Source: Halomonas chromatireducens (GTDB lineage: Bacteria; Pseudomonadota; Gammaproteobacteria; Pseudomonadales; Halomonadaceae). From it: 8,070 nucleotides of DNA. Both the position numbers and the translations under genes were made by a program. The stretch lies in assembly GCF_001545155.1 (NCBI RefSeq), contig NZ_CP014226.1:1702120-1710189 (forward strand). The letters run 5' to 3'. Shown in pieces: positions 1 through 7,528 of the stretch. The notes under the pieces are model-generated. The model was not told the origin of the DNA. It made no database searches and worked only from the letters and a program-made list of their open reading frames with translations. Numbering within the stretch: position 1 is the first letter of the stretch; every line of letters starts with the position of its first letter.

Positions 1-65
1 TCCAGAAGCGCAAAGACGCGCTCCGGCGAGGCCCTGAGTATTGCACTCTGTTCAATGGTGGCCAT
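1..65 (-). CDS. N-terminus of a probable SRPBCC-family protein, cut by the window edge
   Basis: An open frame starts at ATG (65-63) and runs off the left edge after 21 codons, reading MATIEQSAILRASPERVFAL plus one Leu. The pattern of a short beta strand followed by A-S-P-E-R-V-F-A-L-L is typical of the start of SRPBCC (START-like, polyketide cyclase/lipid transport) proteins, whose first strand leads into an 'ApxeVFxxL' helix. An AGGA sequence lies 8 bases before the ATG, which supports this start. The frame stays open upstream of the ATG for 21 codons to a stop, without a further ATG, GTG or TTG. The gene lies downstream of the rpsA terminator on the same strand, so it needs its own promoter; I see no convincing one in 66-249. 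The function is inferred from 21 residues only, so the family call is tentative. In many relatives ihfB occupies this place; this is not IhfB. Confidence 0.42.
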   Translation of the reverse strand, partial: MATIEQSAILRASPERVFALL

Positions 66-249
66 GGCGGCTTCCTGGGCTCCGGTTGACGCGGCAAATT
101 CACCTACGACTAGCAGGGTACCCTCCTGACCACTATCAAGCTACCGTCGATGAGTCATGTGCCACGCCGTGCCACAGGCCGCTAGCCCCGGAGAGCATTC
201 GGCCACAGTCGTGCGGCAGAGGCGCCCTCCAACAACGCGGCTGCATACC

Positions 250-290
250 AAAAATGAGAACGCCGCCCCGGCATGCCGGGGCGGCGTTCT
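250..290 (-). terminator. Rho-independent terminator of rpsA
   Basis: Positions 257-290 form a perfect 34-base palindrome (17-base arms 257-273 and 274-290) whose core is almost entirely G and C. On the minus strand the hairpin is followed by CA and a run of five T (complement of 250-254). A very GC-rich stem followed by a T run, 44 bases past the rpsA stop codon, is a classic intrinsic terminator. On the plus strand the stem is not followed by a T run, so it acts towards the left only. Confidence 0.85.
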
Positions 291-304
291 GTCAACCGTT
301 CCTG

Positions 305-328
305 ACGGCCCCGAGTGATCGGGGCCGT
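305..328 (-). other. Stem-loop between the rpsA stop codon and the terminator
   Basis: A perfect 9-base stem (305-313 ACGGCCCCG with 320-328 CGGGGCCGT) closes a 6-base loop, beginning five bases past the rpsA stop codon. No T run follows it on either strand, so it is not itself an intrinsic terminator. It may protect the 3' end of the rpsA mRNA or help polymerase pause before the main terminator; this role is inferred from position only. Confidence 0.55.
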
Positions 329-333
329 AGGGA

Positions 334-2010
334 TCAGTCCTGACCCATCTGCTGCTTGATGAGGTCACCGATGGTGGTCGGACCACCTGCTTCGGGGCTC
401 TCTTCACGCAGCTTCTTCAGATTCTGACGGGTGTCGTCCTGATCCTTAGCCTTGATCGAGAGGCTGATCGCGCGGTTCTTGCGATCGACGCCGACGATGC
501 GAGCTTCGACGGTATCGCCTTCGTTCAGCACGTTGCGAGCATCTTCGACGCGGTCGGCGCTGATCTCGGAAGCCTTGAGGATGGCAACGACATCGGTCGC
601 CAGCTCGACATGGGCTTCCTTGGCATCGACCTCGACCACGCGCCCGGAGACGACGGTGCCCTTGTCGTTGACGGCCAGGTACTCGGCAACCGGATCGGTA
701 TCGAGCTGCTTGATACCCAGGGAGATGCGCTCACGCTCGGGATCGATGGAGAGGATGACGGCTTCCGCCTCGTCGCCCTTCTTGAAGCGACGAACGGCTT
801 CTTCACCGGTCTCTGACCAGGAGAGGTCGGAGAGGTGAACCAGGCCGTCGATACCGCCTTCCAGACCGATGAAGATACCGAAGTCGGTGATCGACTTGAT
901 GGTACCGGCAACCCGGTCGCCCTTGTTGTACTGGGCGTTGAAGGTTTCCCACGGGTTCGCGGTGCACTGCTTGATACCCAGGGAGATACGACGACGCTCT
1001 TCGTCGATATCCAGGATCATCACATCCACTTCGTCGCCGATGTTGACGACCTTGGACGGGTGGATGTTCTTGTTGGTCCAGTCCATTTCGGAGACGTGAA
1101 CCAGACCCTCGACACCCTCTTCCAGCTCGGCAAAGCAGCCGTAGTCGGTGAGGTTGGTCACACGCGCGGTGACCACGGTGCTCTCGGGGTAGCGATCCTT
1201 GATGTTGACCCAGGGATCTTCGCCCAGCTGCTTCAGGCCCAGCGAGACGCGGTTGCGCTCACGGTCGAACTTGAGCACCTTGACGTTGATCTCGTCGCCC
1301 ACGGCCACGATCTCGCTCGGATGCTTGATGCGCTTCCAGGCCATGTCGGTGATGTGAAGGAGGCCATCGACGCCGCCCAGATCAACGAAGGCGCCATAGT
1401 CGGTCAGGTTCTTGACGATACCCATGATCTGCTGGCCTTCCTGCAGGGTGGCCAGCAGGGCTTCACGCTCGGCGCTGTTCTCGGCTTCGAGAACGGCACG
1501 ACGGGAAACCACGACGTTGTTGCGCTTCGGATCGAGCTTGATGACCTTGAAGTCGAGTTCCTTGTGCTCCAGGTGCGTGGTGTCGCGCACCGGACGCACG
1601 TCCACCAGGGAACCAGGCAGGAAGGCACGAATGGAATCGATATCGACGGTAAAACCGCCTTTCACCTTGCCGTTGATCACGCCCTTGACGATCTCTTCCT
1701 TCTCGAAGGCCGCTTCCAGCACCTTCCAGGCTTCGGCGCGCTTGGCCTTCTCGCGAGACAGACGCGTCTCGCCGAAACCGTCTTCGACGGCTTCCAGGGC
1801 GACGCTGACTTCGTCGCCGATCGCAATGTTCAGTTCGCCACTTTCGTCGCGGAACTGAGCCACGGGAATCTGTCCTTCGGACTTCAGGCCGGCATTGACG
1901 GTGACCCAGTCACCTTCGATGTCGACGACAGTAGCCGTGACGATGGCGCCCGGCTCCATGTTGATGTCCTGGAGTGACTGTTCAAACAGTTCAGCAAAGC
2001 TTTCGCTCAT
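334..2010 (-). CDS. rpsA: 30S ribosomal protein S1
   Basis: This 558-residue protein is essentially the length of E. coli S1 (557). S1 is the mRNA-binding protein of the small ribosomal subunit, needed to load most mRNAs, especially those with weak Shine-Dalgarno sites. The N-terminus [13 protein letters not shown] matches the ribosome-anchoring segment of the family. Six S1 (OB-fold) repeats follow at about residues 20-87, 105-171, 192-260, 277-347, 364-434 and 451-520. Repeats 3 to 5 show the clear pattern T-D-[YF]-G-x-F...G[VI][DE]GL[VL]H[IVL][ST][DE]...R[RN]R[VI]SLG[LI]KQ, and the last two are more divergent, as is usual. The start is ATG, with AGGA five bases upstream (2019-2016). The gene stands 179 bases after cmk and behind its own structured leader, and it is closed by a strong terminator. 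No frame damage is seen. Confidence 0.98.
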   Translation of the reverse strand: MSESFAELFEQSLQDINMEPGAIVTATVVDIEGDWVTVNAGLKSEGQIPVAQFRDESGELNIAIGDEVSVALEAVEDGFGETRLSREKAKRAEAWKVLEAAFEKEEIVKGVINGKVKGGFTVDIDSIRAFLPGSLVDVRPVRDTTHLEHKELDFKVIKLDPKRNNVVVSRRAVLEAENSAEREALLATLQEGQQIMGIVKNLTDYGAFVDLGGVDGLLHITDMAWKRIKHPSEIVAVGDEINVKVLKFDRERNRVSLGLKQLGEDPWVNIKDRYPESTVVTARVTNLTDYGCFAELEEGVEGLVHVSEMDWTNKNIHPSKVVNIGDEVDVMILDIDEERRRISLGIKQCTANPWETFNAQYNKGDRVAGTIKSITDFGIFIGLEGGIDGLVHLSDLSWSETGEEAVRRFKKGDEAEAVILSIDPERERISLGIKQLDTDPVAEYLAVNDKGTVVSGRVVEVDAKEAHVELATDVVAILKASEISADRVEDARNVLNEGDTVEARIVGVDRKNRAISLSIKAKDQDDTRQNLKKLREESPEAGGPTTIGDLIKQQMGQD

Positions 2011-2075
2011 GATTTTCCTACGTGATCAACGGTGTTGAGGCGTTGCCGCCTTCTCCGCACCACCAGCGAGTGCGG
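2011..2075 (-). promoter_or_regulatory. Structured rpsA 5' leader, possible S1 autoregulation site
   Basis: Three hairpins lie in a row upstream of the rpsA start. The first pairs 2055-2060 with 2070-2075 (6-base stem, 9-base loop). The second pairs 2038-2042 with 2047-2051 and has a GCAA (GNRA type) loop on the minus strand. The third pairs 2026-2030 with 2034-2038 around a 3-base loop. The second and third share base 2038, so they abut. A short AGGA Shine-Dalgarno site (2019-2016) follows, unpaired. In E. coli and other gammaproteobacteria the rpsA translation start region folds into successive hairpins that S1 recognises to repress its own synthesis. The layout here resembles that, but the assignment is by analogy; the hairpins are seen directly. 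Confidence 0.5.
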
Positions 2076-2077
2076 GC

Positions 2078-2106
2078 CTAATTTGCCAAACCCCCGGGAA
2101 TGTTAA
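2078..2106 (-). promoter_or_regulatory. Weak candidate sigma-70 promoter for rpsA
   Basis: On the minus strand TTAACA (2106-2101, five of six matches to the -35 consensus) is followed after 17 bases by AATTAG (2083-2078, three of six matches to the -10 consensus). Transcription would begin near 2071, at the edge of the first leader hairpin. The -35 part and spacing are good and the -10 part is poor. The position fits the expectation that rpsA has a promoter besides read-through from cmk. Confidence 0.28.
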
Positions 2107-2189
2107 CGCCGGTTCGACCTGGACGAGCTTTCAGAGAAAGGGCTGCTCGGCCATGCCATCACATCCTGACGGGGGCGCCGCAAGGGAGA

Positions 2190-2879
2190 TCAAGTCAGCC
2201 GGGTGAGGCCGCGTTCGGCCAGCCACTCCGTCAACCGTTCCACCACTTCCGGTATACTCAGGCTCGTGGTATCCAGCTCGAGGGCGTCATCGGCCGGTAC
2301 GAGCGGAGCCACGCTGCGCTGCATGTCGCGTGCATCGCGTGCCTGAATCTCCTTCAAAAGACTCGATAGACTAGCATCCACCCCGGCTTCCTGCAACTGA
2401 AGGTAGCGCCTTCGCGCACGCTCCTCGGAGCTCGCCGTGAGGAACACCTTGAGCTGGGCATCGGGGAAAACCACGGTGCCCATGTCGCGGCCATCCGCCA
2501 CCAGCCCGGGCGCTTTTCGAAAGTCGCGCTGGCGCTGCAACAGCGCCTGACGCACCGCCGGCAGTGAAGCGATCTGCGAAGCCGCTTCGCCGGCCTGCTC
2601 GGTGCGAATATCGCGGCTGACATCGTCACCTTCAAGCAGCACGCGAGTCTTGTCCCCTTCGGCCACGAACGTCACGTCCAGCTCAGCGGCCACACGCTCA
2701 AGCGCAGGTTCGTCATCAGGCGCCACGCCATGTCGCTGGGCCGCCAGGGCAGTGAGACGATAGAGGGCGCCGCTGTCCAGCAGGTGCCAACCAAGCCGGT
2801 CGGCAACCAGGCGGCTGATGGTGCCCTTGCCGGCCCCGCCGGGGCCATCCACGGTCAACACCGCGGGCTTGTCAATCAT
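2190..2879 (-). CDS. cmk: Cytidylate (CMP/dCMP) kinase
   Basis: This 229-residue cytosolic P-loop kinase transfers phosphate from ATP to CMP or dCMP, giving CDP or dCDP for nucleic acid and lipid precursor synthesis. The nucleotide-binding loop GPGGAGKGT lies at residues 12-20, DSGALYR at 35-41, the segment [10 protein letters not shown] at 85-94, and the CMP-binding [13 protein letters not shown] at 129-141. A basic, ATP-lid-like stretch ([12 protein letters not shown]) follows. Length and motif order fit the bacterial Cmk family. The ATG overlaps the tyrA-aroA stop codon by four bases (ATGA), so translation is probably coupled to that gene. A GGGGGT stretch upstream may serve as the ribosome site. 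The cmk-rpsA order is widely conserved in gammaproteobacteria. Confidence 0.97.
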   Translation of the reverse strand: MIDKPAVLTVDGPGGAGKGTISRLVADRLGWHLLDSGALYRLTALAAQRHGVAPDDEPALERVAAELDVTFVAEGDKTRVLLEGDDVSRDIRTEQAGEAASQIASLPAVRQALLQRQRDFRKAPGLVADGRDMGTVVFPDAQLKVFLTASSEERARRRYLQLQEAGVDASLSSLLKEIQARDARDMQRSVAPLVPADDALELDTTSLSIPEVVERLTEWLAERGLTRLT

Positions 2880-5218
2880 GCCGGCACCCCCGTCTCTTCA
2901 CCGACCTGCAGGCCAACCGTGCGGGCCAGCTCAACGAACCCCGGAAAGGAGGTAGCCACATTGGCGCAGTCGTCGATGACGATCTCCTCGCCGGCACGCA
3001 GCGCGGCGATCACGAAGGCCATGGCGATGCGGTGATCACCCAGGCTGTCGATCCGCCCGCCGCCGTAGGCGACCTCGCGCTCCCCGGCACCGACGATATC
3101 GATGCCGTCCTCCAGCACGGTATGTTCCACGCCGATGGCCGCCATGCCGTCGGCCATGGCCTGGATGCGATCGGACTCCTTGACCCGCAATTCTTCGGCG
3201 CCACGCAGGCGAGTGGTTCCGGTGGCGCAGGCGGCGGCAATGAACAGCGCCGGAAATTCATCGATGGCCAGCGGCACCTGGTCGACGGGAATGTCGATCC
3301 CGTGAAGCGGCGCGTAGCGAATATGCAGGTCGGCTACCGGTTCGCCGCCGACCTCGCGCTCGTTGGTGAGGTGCAGGTCGGCACCCATCAGCTTGAGGAT
3401 ATTGATCACCCCGATACGGGTGGGGTTGATGCCGACGTGCTCGAGCACCAGATTCGACCCCGGCGAGATCGCCGCGGCAACCAGGAAAAAGGTGGCCGAG
3501 GAGATATCCGAAGGCACGTCGATCGGCGCCGCGGTGAGCTTGCCACCGCCGGTGAGCCAGCAGGTATCGCCTTCACGACCGACCTCATAGCCGAAGCCGG
3601 TCAGCATGCGCTCGGTGTGGTCGCGGGTGGGAGCGGGCTCGCGCACCCGGGTCTCGCCGTCGGCATAGAGGCCGGCAAGCAGCAGGCAGGATTTCACCTG
3701 GGCGCTGGCCATGGGCATGTCGTAGTCGATGCCCTTGAGCGTCTGCCCGCCGCGGATCTTCAGCGGCGGCCGGCCACCTTCGGCGGTCTCGATCACTGCC
3801 CCCATCAAGCGCAGCGGGTCGGCCACCCGGCCCATGGGGCGCTTGGTCAGGGAGGCATCGCCAATCAGCTCGGTATCGAAGGCCTGACCGGCCAGCAGGC
3901 CGGAGAAGAGGCGCATGGCGGTGCCGGCATTGCCCACGTAGAGCGGGCCCGAAGGCGCCTTGAGCCCATGCATGCCGACGCCATGCACCGTGACTCGGCC
4001 CTGATGGGGCCCTTCGATGGCCACGCCCATCTCGCGGAAGGCCTGCAGGGTGGCCAGGCTGTCCTCCCCCTCCAGGAACCCCTTCACCTCGGTGATTCCT
4101 TCGGCCAACGCGCCCAGCATGATCGAGCGGTGGGACATGGACTTGTCGCCGGGCACGCGGATGCGACCGGCTACGTGGCCGCCAGGAGCCGCCCGGAAGG
4201 TGAGTTTCTCTTGTGATTCCATCTGGTATTCCACCTGATAACTGGTCTGATTCAGGAGCGAGTCGAAATAGTGTCGCGCATGGCTGGCCCGGTCGAAGAT
4301 GGCGAGCATGGCATCGCCGTCGCCGGCTTCCACGGCCTGGCGCAGCCGCGCAACACCGGCCTCGAAGTCGTCCAGGGAGGCCAGAACGGCCTCGCGATTG
4401 GCAACGAAAATGTCTCGCAACATGACCGGATCACTGCCGGCGATGCGGGTGAAGTCGCGAAAGCCCCCGGCGGCATAGCGGAAGATATCCAGACGCTCGT
4501 CCTGCCGCGCCAGGGTATCCACCAGCGAGAACGCCAGCAGGTGCGGCAGATGGCTGGTGCGGGCCAGTACCTGGTCATGCCGCTCGACATCCATCTCCAG
4601 CACCTGGGCGCGACAGGCTTGCCATAGGGCGCGCACCCGGGCGACGGCGGCCGGCGCCGTCTCGCCACTGGGCGTCAGGATCACCTTGTGATTGACGTAG
4701 AGGCGCGGGTTTGCCGCCGCCACACCGCTCTTCTCCGACCCGGCGATGGGATGACCCAGCACCAGGCCCGGCGGCATGCGCCCGAACACCCGCAGCGCAC
4801 AGTCGCGCACCGCGGCCTCGGTGCTGCCCACGTCGGTCACCGTGACCCGCGGACTCTCACCCTCCAGCGCACCGGCCGGCAGCGCTTCGGCCAGTTCGGC
4901 CATCACACTCTCCATGGCCAGCACCGGCACCGCCAGTACGATCAGCGAGGCGCCCTCCACCAGCGGTGCAAGGCGGGTATCGCCACGGTCGATCAGCCCC
5001 ATGGCAATGCCGCGGGCGATCTCGTCAGGATCCGGATCACAGGCGACGATTTCAACCGGCCCGAAACCGCCGGCAGGCTCAACCGGCCCGAAGCCGCCGG
5101 TCGGTGCCCCTCTATAACCGCCGGCACGCAGGGCGGCAGCCAGGGAGCCACCGATCAGCCCCAGGCCGACAATCAGGATGCGCGACTCTGCGACCTGGCC
5201 GGGTGCATCCCCCACCAC
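2876..5218 (-). CDS. tyrA-aroA: Fused prephenate dehydrogenase / EPSP synthase (TyrA-AroA)
   Basis: This 780-residue fusion carries two non-consecutive steps of aromatic synthesis. The N-terminal part (about 1-325) is an NAD-dependent prephenate or arogenate dehydrogenase: GLGLIG at 18-23, D61 at the end of the second strand (favouring NAD), [11 protein letters not shown] at 155-165 with H156, HD at 214-215, SHLPH at 222-226 and GGFRDFTR at 251-258. The C-terminal part (about 340-780) is 5-enolpyruvylshikimate-3-phosphate synthase: PGDKSMSHR at 356-364, GNAGTAMR at 429-436, SAQVK at 505-509, RDHTE at 532-536, NPTR at 598-601, IDEFP at 652-656 (catalytic Asp 653) and KESDR near 680. These are the motifs of class II EPSP synthases. 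The fusion is known from Pseudomonas and relatives. The start is GTG, two bases after the pheA stop. Oddities are an 18-residue repeat insertion at 38-55 and Glu instead of the usual Lys in TDVGSTE (128-134). Confidence 0.95.
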   Translation of the reverse strand: MVGDAPGQVAESRILIVGLGLIGGSLAAALRAGGYRGAPTGGFGPVEPAGGFGPVEIVACDPDPDEIARGIAMGLIDRGDTRLAPLVEGASLIVLAVPVLAMESVMAELAEALPAGALEGESPRVTVTDVGSTEAAVRDCALRVFGRMPPGLVLGHPIAGSEKSGVAAANPRLYVNHKVILTPSGETAPAAVARVRALWQACRAQVLEMDVERHDQVLARTSHLPHLLAFSLVDTLARQDERLDIFRYAAGGFRDFTRIAGSDPVMLRDIFVANREAVLASLDDFEAGVARLRQAVEAGDGDAMLAIFDRASHARHYFDSLLNQTSYQVEYQMESQEKLTFRAAPGGHVAGRIRVPGDKSMSHRSIMLGALAEGITEVKGFLEGEDSLATLQAFREMGVAIEGPHQGRVTVHGVGMHGLKAPSGPLYVGNAGTAMRLFSGLLAGQAFDTELIGDASLTKRPMGRVADPLRLMGAVIETAEGGRPPLKIRGGQTLKGIDYDMPMASAQVKSCLLLAGLYADGETRVREPAPTRDHTERMLTGFGYEVGREGDTCWLTGGGKLTAAPIDVPSDISSATFFLVAAAISPGSNLVLEHVGINPTRIGVINILKLMGADLHLTNEREVGGEPVADLHIRYAPLHGIDIPVDQVPLAIDEFPALFIAAACATGTTRLRGAEELRVKESDRIQAMADGMAAIGVEHTVLEDGIDIVGAGEREVAYGGGRIDSLGDHRIAMAFVIAALRAGEEIVIDDCANVATSFPGFVELARTVGLQVGEETGVPA
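4220..4236 (-). promoter_or_regulatory. Possible internal ribosome site and start for a free AroA
   Basis: Inside the fusion, AGGTGG (4236-4231) lies 8 bases before an in-frame ATG (4222-4220, Met333). That Met stands just before the first strand of the EPSP synthase domain, where an unfused AroA would start (MESQEKLTF). Site, spacing and position are seen directly. That a second, shorter product is made is inference; it could instead be a relic of the gene fusion or chance. Confidence 0.3.
5054..5107 (-). repeat. Two 27-bp tandem units inserted in the TyrA Rossmann fold
   Basis: Two in-frame units encode APTGGFGPV and EPAGGFGPV (residues 38-55) between the first helix of the NAD-binding fold and the second strand IVACD. 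At the DNA level 5052-5074 and 5079-5101 agree at all but two of 23 bases. Without the units the sequence would read GGYRG-EIVACD, the usual compact turn of the family. The flanking codons GCC GGC GGT (Ala-Gly-Gly) also occur in the second unit, which suggests replication slippage. The near-identity of the copies suggests a young duplication. Confidence 0.8.
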
Positions 5219-5220
5219 GC

Positions 5221-6312
5221 CTAGAGCACACCTATCGGATAGGAGCCCAATACCTTGATCTCGGCGGCGCGCAGGCGGACCTCTTCAAGCACCGCGGCGA
5301 CCCGGGGCTCGTCGCAGTGGCCCTTGAAGTCGATGAAGAACACATAGTTCCACACGCCGGACCGCGACGGACGGGTCTCGAGGCGAGTCAAGTCGATCTG
5401 GTGCCGATGGAAGGGTTCGAGCAGTTCATGCAGTGCGCCAGGCTGGTTGCGCATGGCCACCACGATGGATGTCTTGTCTTCGCCCGATATCGGCACGTCA
5501 TGGCTGCCGATGATCAGGAAGCGCGTCGAGTTATCCGGGCGATCCTCGATCTTCTCGGCGATCTTCTCCAGCCCGTAGAGCTTGGCCGCCATGTCGCCGG
5601 CGATGGCCGCGCTGTGCCACTCCCCCTTGATCATCTTGGCAGCCTCGGCGTTGGATGACACGGGCACCCGCTCGGCACGGGGGTAGTGTGCATCGAGCCA
5701 CTTGCGACACTGGGCAAAGGACTGCGGATGCGAGTAGATCCGCGACACCTTGTCCTTCAGGGTGGCCTCGGACACCAGCAGGTGGTGGTGAATACGCAGC
5801 ACCACTTCACCACAGATGCGAATCGAGGAGTCCATGAAGGAGTCCAGGGTATGGCTGATGACACCTTCTGTTGAGTTTTCCACCGGCACTACGCCGTAGT
5901 TCACGGCACCGGCCTCTACCTCGCGAAAGACTTCATCGATGGCGGCCATGGGCAGGCTGACGGCGCTGGCACCGAAATGCTTGAGCGCGGCCTGCTGGGT
6001 GAAGGTGCCCTCAGGGCCCAGGTAGGCGACCTTGATCGGCTGCTCCAGCGCCAGGCAGGCAGACATGATCTCGCGGAACAGCCTGGCCATCTCCTCACTG
6101 TCCAGCGGCCCGCGATTCAGCTCCATGATCCGACGCAGGACCTGGGCCTCGCGCTCCGGCCGATAGAAGACGGAATCGGGGTCGCTCTTGGTCTTAACAT
6201 CCGCGACCTGCTTGGCGCAGGTTGCCCTGTCGCTGATCAGCCGGAGGATATCGTTGTCCAGCTCGTCGATACGCTGGCGCAACGCATCCAGGTTGGTGGG
6301 GGTATCGCTCAT
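5221..6312 (-). CDS. pheA: Bifunctional chorismate mutase / prephenate dehydratase (P-protein)
   Basis: This 363-residue cytosolic enzyme turns chorismate into prephenate and prephenate into phenylpyruvate, the committed route to phenylalanine. Residues 1-90 are an AroQ-type chorismate mutase (LDALRQRIDELD; R12, R29 and K40 match active-site positions, then YRPERE at 50-55). Residues about 94-270 are the dehydratase: GPEGTFT at 99-105, PVENSTEGV at 143-151 and the catalytic NSTRF at 261-265. A C-terminal ACT domain (about 280-360) has GALHELL at 292-298 and ETRP at 312-315, the places where phenylalanine binds for feedback inhibition (E. coli has GALV and ESRP). The ATG lies 4 bases after the serC stop, with an AAGGGGA ribosome site overlapping the serC end. 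The stop TAG is 2 bases before the tyrA-aroA GTG. No hisC-type aminotransferase stands between them, unlike in Pseudomonas. Confidence 0.97.
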   Translation of the reverse strand: MSDTPTNLDALRQRIDELDNDILRLISDRATCAKQVADVKTKSDPDSVFYRPEREAQVLRRIMELNRGPLDSEEMARLFREIMSACLALEQPIKVAYLGPEGTFTQQAALKHFGASAVSLPMAAIDEVFREVEAGAVNYGVVPVENSTEGVISHTLDSFMDSSIRICGEVVLRIHHHLLVSEATLKDKVSRIYSHPQSFAQCRKWLDAHYPRAERVPVSSNAEAAKMIKGEWHSAAIAGDMAAKLYGLEKIAEKIEDRPDNSTRFLIIGSHDVPISGEDKTSIVVAMRNQPGALHELLEPFHRHQIDLTRLETRPSRSGVWNYVFFIDFKGHCDEPRVAAVLEEVRLRAAEIKVLGSYPIGVL

Positions 6313-6316
6313 CGTG

Positions 6317-7435
6317 TCATCCCCTTCGCTTCTCGAAGTCGGCCATGAAATCGATCAGGGCGTCGACCGCCGCTTCCGGCACGGCATTGTAAAGGCTGGC
6401 CCGCATGCCACCGACGCTACGGTGCCCCTTGAGATTGAGCAAGCCGGCTTGCTCAGCTTCGTCGAGGAACGGCTTGTCGAGGCGTTCGTCGCCCAGCACG
6501 AACGGCACGTTCATTCGCGAGCGATTCGGCAAGGCAATCGGGTTGGAATAGAGATCGCTGTCGTCGATGGCTGCATACAGCTTCGCCGCCTTGCGTGTGT
6601 TGATGCCGTCCATGGCCTCGAGCCCGCCGATATCGCGCTTCAGCCACTGAAACACCAGGCCGGCCAGGTACCAGGCGAAGGTGGGCGGCGTATTGACCAT
6701 CGACCCGGCCTCGGCCATGGCACGATAGTCGAACAGGCTCGGAATGCGCTCGCAGCGCCGCTCGAGCAGGTCGTCGCGCACGATGGCCAGGGTGAGGCCG
6801 GCCGGCCCGATGTTCTTCTGGGCACCGGCGTAGATCACGCCGAAACGCGACACGTCCAGGGGGCCGGAAAGAATGCTCGAGGAAAGGTCGCAGACCAGCG
6901 GCACCTCGACACCGTCGGCGCGGCGCAACCCAGCCTGTGCGGTACCTGGGATATAGTCGAATTCCAGGCCGCCGATGGTCTCGTTGGCGGTGTAGTGCAG
7001 GTAGGCGGCATCACTCGACAGCACGATGTCGGCCTCGGCCGGCACCGCGGTGTGTCCGCTTTCCGCGCTGGAGCCCGACAGCTGGACCGGAAAGCCCAGC
7101 TGCTTCGCCTCGGCCAGGGCCTTCTTGCCCCAGATTCCGGTATAGAGGAAGTTGGCGCTCCCGCCCTGCCCCAGCAGGTTCATCGGCACCATGGAGAACT
7201 GCAGGCTGGCGCCCCCCTGCAGGAACAGCACGCGGTAGTTGTCGGGAATCGCGAGCAGCTCGCGCAGATCGGCCTCGGCCTGCTCGGCGATGGCGACGAA
7301 CTCGGGGGAACGGTGACTCATCTCCATCACCGAGAGCCCGCGTCCCTGATAGTCCAGCAGCTCCTCGCGAGCTCGCTCAAGCACCGGGACAGGCAGCGCA
7401 GCCGGGCCGGCACAGAAATTATAGTGGCGTGTCAT
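6317..7435 (-). CDS. serC: Phosphoserine aminotransferase
   Basis: This 372-residue PLP enzyme converts 3-phosphohydroxypyruvate and glutamate to 3-phosphoserine in serine synthesis, and also acts on the erythrose-phosphate-derived substrate of the DXP-dependent pyridoxal phosphate pathway. The N-terminus HYNFCAGPAALP and the motifs MSHRS (39-43), QGGAS (73-77), YTANETIGG (148-156) and VCDLSSS (181-187) are family hallmarks. AGAQKNIGPAG (203-213) contains the Schiff-base lysine K207. Length is close to the usual 360 or so. The ATG start fits the family N-terminus, although the nearest Shine-Dalgarno-like GGA is about 12 bases away. It is the first gene of the tight serC-pheA-tyrA/aroA-cmk run and follows gyrA, as in many gammaproteobacteria. 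Confidence 0.97.
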   Translation of the reverse strand: MTRHYNFCAGPAALPVPVLERAREELLDYQGRGLSVMEMSHRSPEFVAIAEQAEADLRELLAIPDNYRVLFLQGGASLQFSMVPMNLLGQGGSANFLYTGIWGKKALAEAKQLGFPVQLSGSSAESGHTAVPAEADIVLSSDAAYLHYTANETIGGLEFDYIPGTAQAGLRRADGVEVPLVCDLSSSILSGPLDVSRFGVIYAGAQKNIGPAGLTLAIVRDDLLERRCERIPSLFDYRAMAEAGSMVNTPPTFAWYLAGLVFQWLKRDIGGLEAMDGINTRKAAKLYAAIDDSDLYSNPIALPNRSRMNVPFVLGDERLDKPFLDEAEQAGLLNLKGHRSVGGMRASLYNAVPEAAVDALIDFMADFEKRRG

Positions 7436-7461
7436 CAGCGTCGTGGTTCCGTTCTAGCATT

Positions 7462-7528
7462 AAGGCTTCTTTCACAGCCCGGAAAGCGATGTACTTATCC
7501 GGCGGCAAGCCTTCGCGAGGGGCTGTGA
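7462..7528. repeat. Crossing inverted repeats upstream of serC
   Basis: Two perfect inverted repeats interlock. AAGGCTT (7462-7468) matches AAGCCTT (7507-7513), and TCACAGCCC (7472-7480) matches GGGCTGTGA (7520-7528). A smaller CCGGA/TCCGG pair (7479-7483, 7498-7502) lies inside. In an RNA the two main stems cross, so they would form a pseudoknot or alternate. The 9-base stem shares bases 7520-7521 with the outer stem of the neighbouring element (7515-7521/7570-7576), so those two folds exclude each other. No T run follows, so there is no terminator here. Role unknown; the region lies within the leader or read-through transcript of serC. Confidence 0.5.

Noticed and set aside
41..407. Two overlapping small open frames around the rpsA terminator
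   Set aside because: Both read through the terminator palindrome and into the rpsA end; their translations look random and no suitable ribosome site stands out.
835..1977. Long plus-strand open frame opposite rpsA
   Set aside because: It is antisense to a full-length, clearly recognised S1 protein, and it resembles no family; GC-rich third positions keep the antisense frame open.
2100..2369. Plus-strand open frame in the cmk-rpsA gap
   Set aside because: Most of it is antisense to cmk and the rest crosses the candidate rpsA promoter; the translation resembles nothing.
3032..4216. Long plus-strand open frame opposite the aroA domain
   Set aside because: Antisense shadow of EPSP synthase; low-complexity, His/Gly-rich translation with no recognisable motif.
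7462..7510. Promoter directly upstream of serC
   Set aside because: The best combinations match the sigma-70 -35 and -10 consensus at three or fewer positions each, so none is worth calling.
6188..7528. Long plus-strand open frame opposite serC and the pheA start
   Set aside because: Antisense shadow of serC; it runs through the serC-pheA boundary and the intergenic repeat, which a real gene would not be expected to do.
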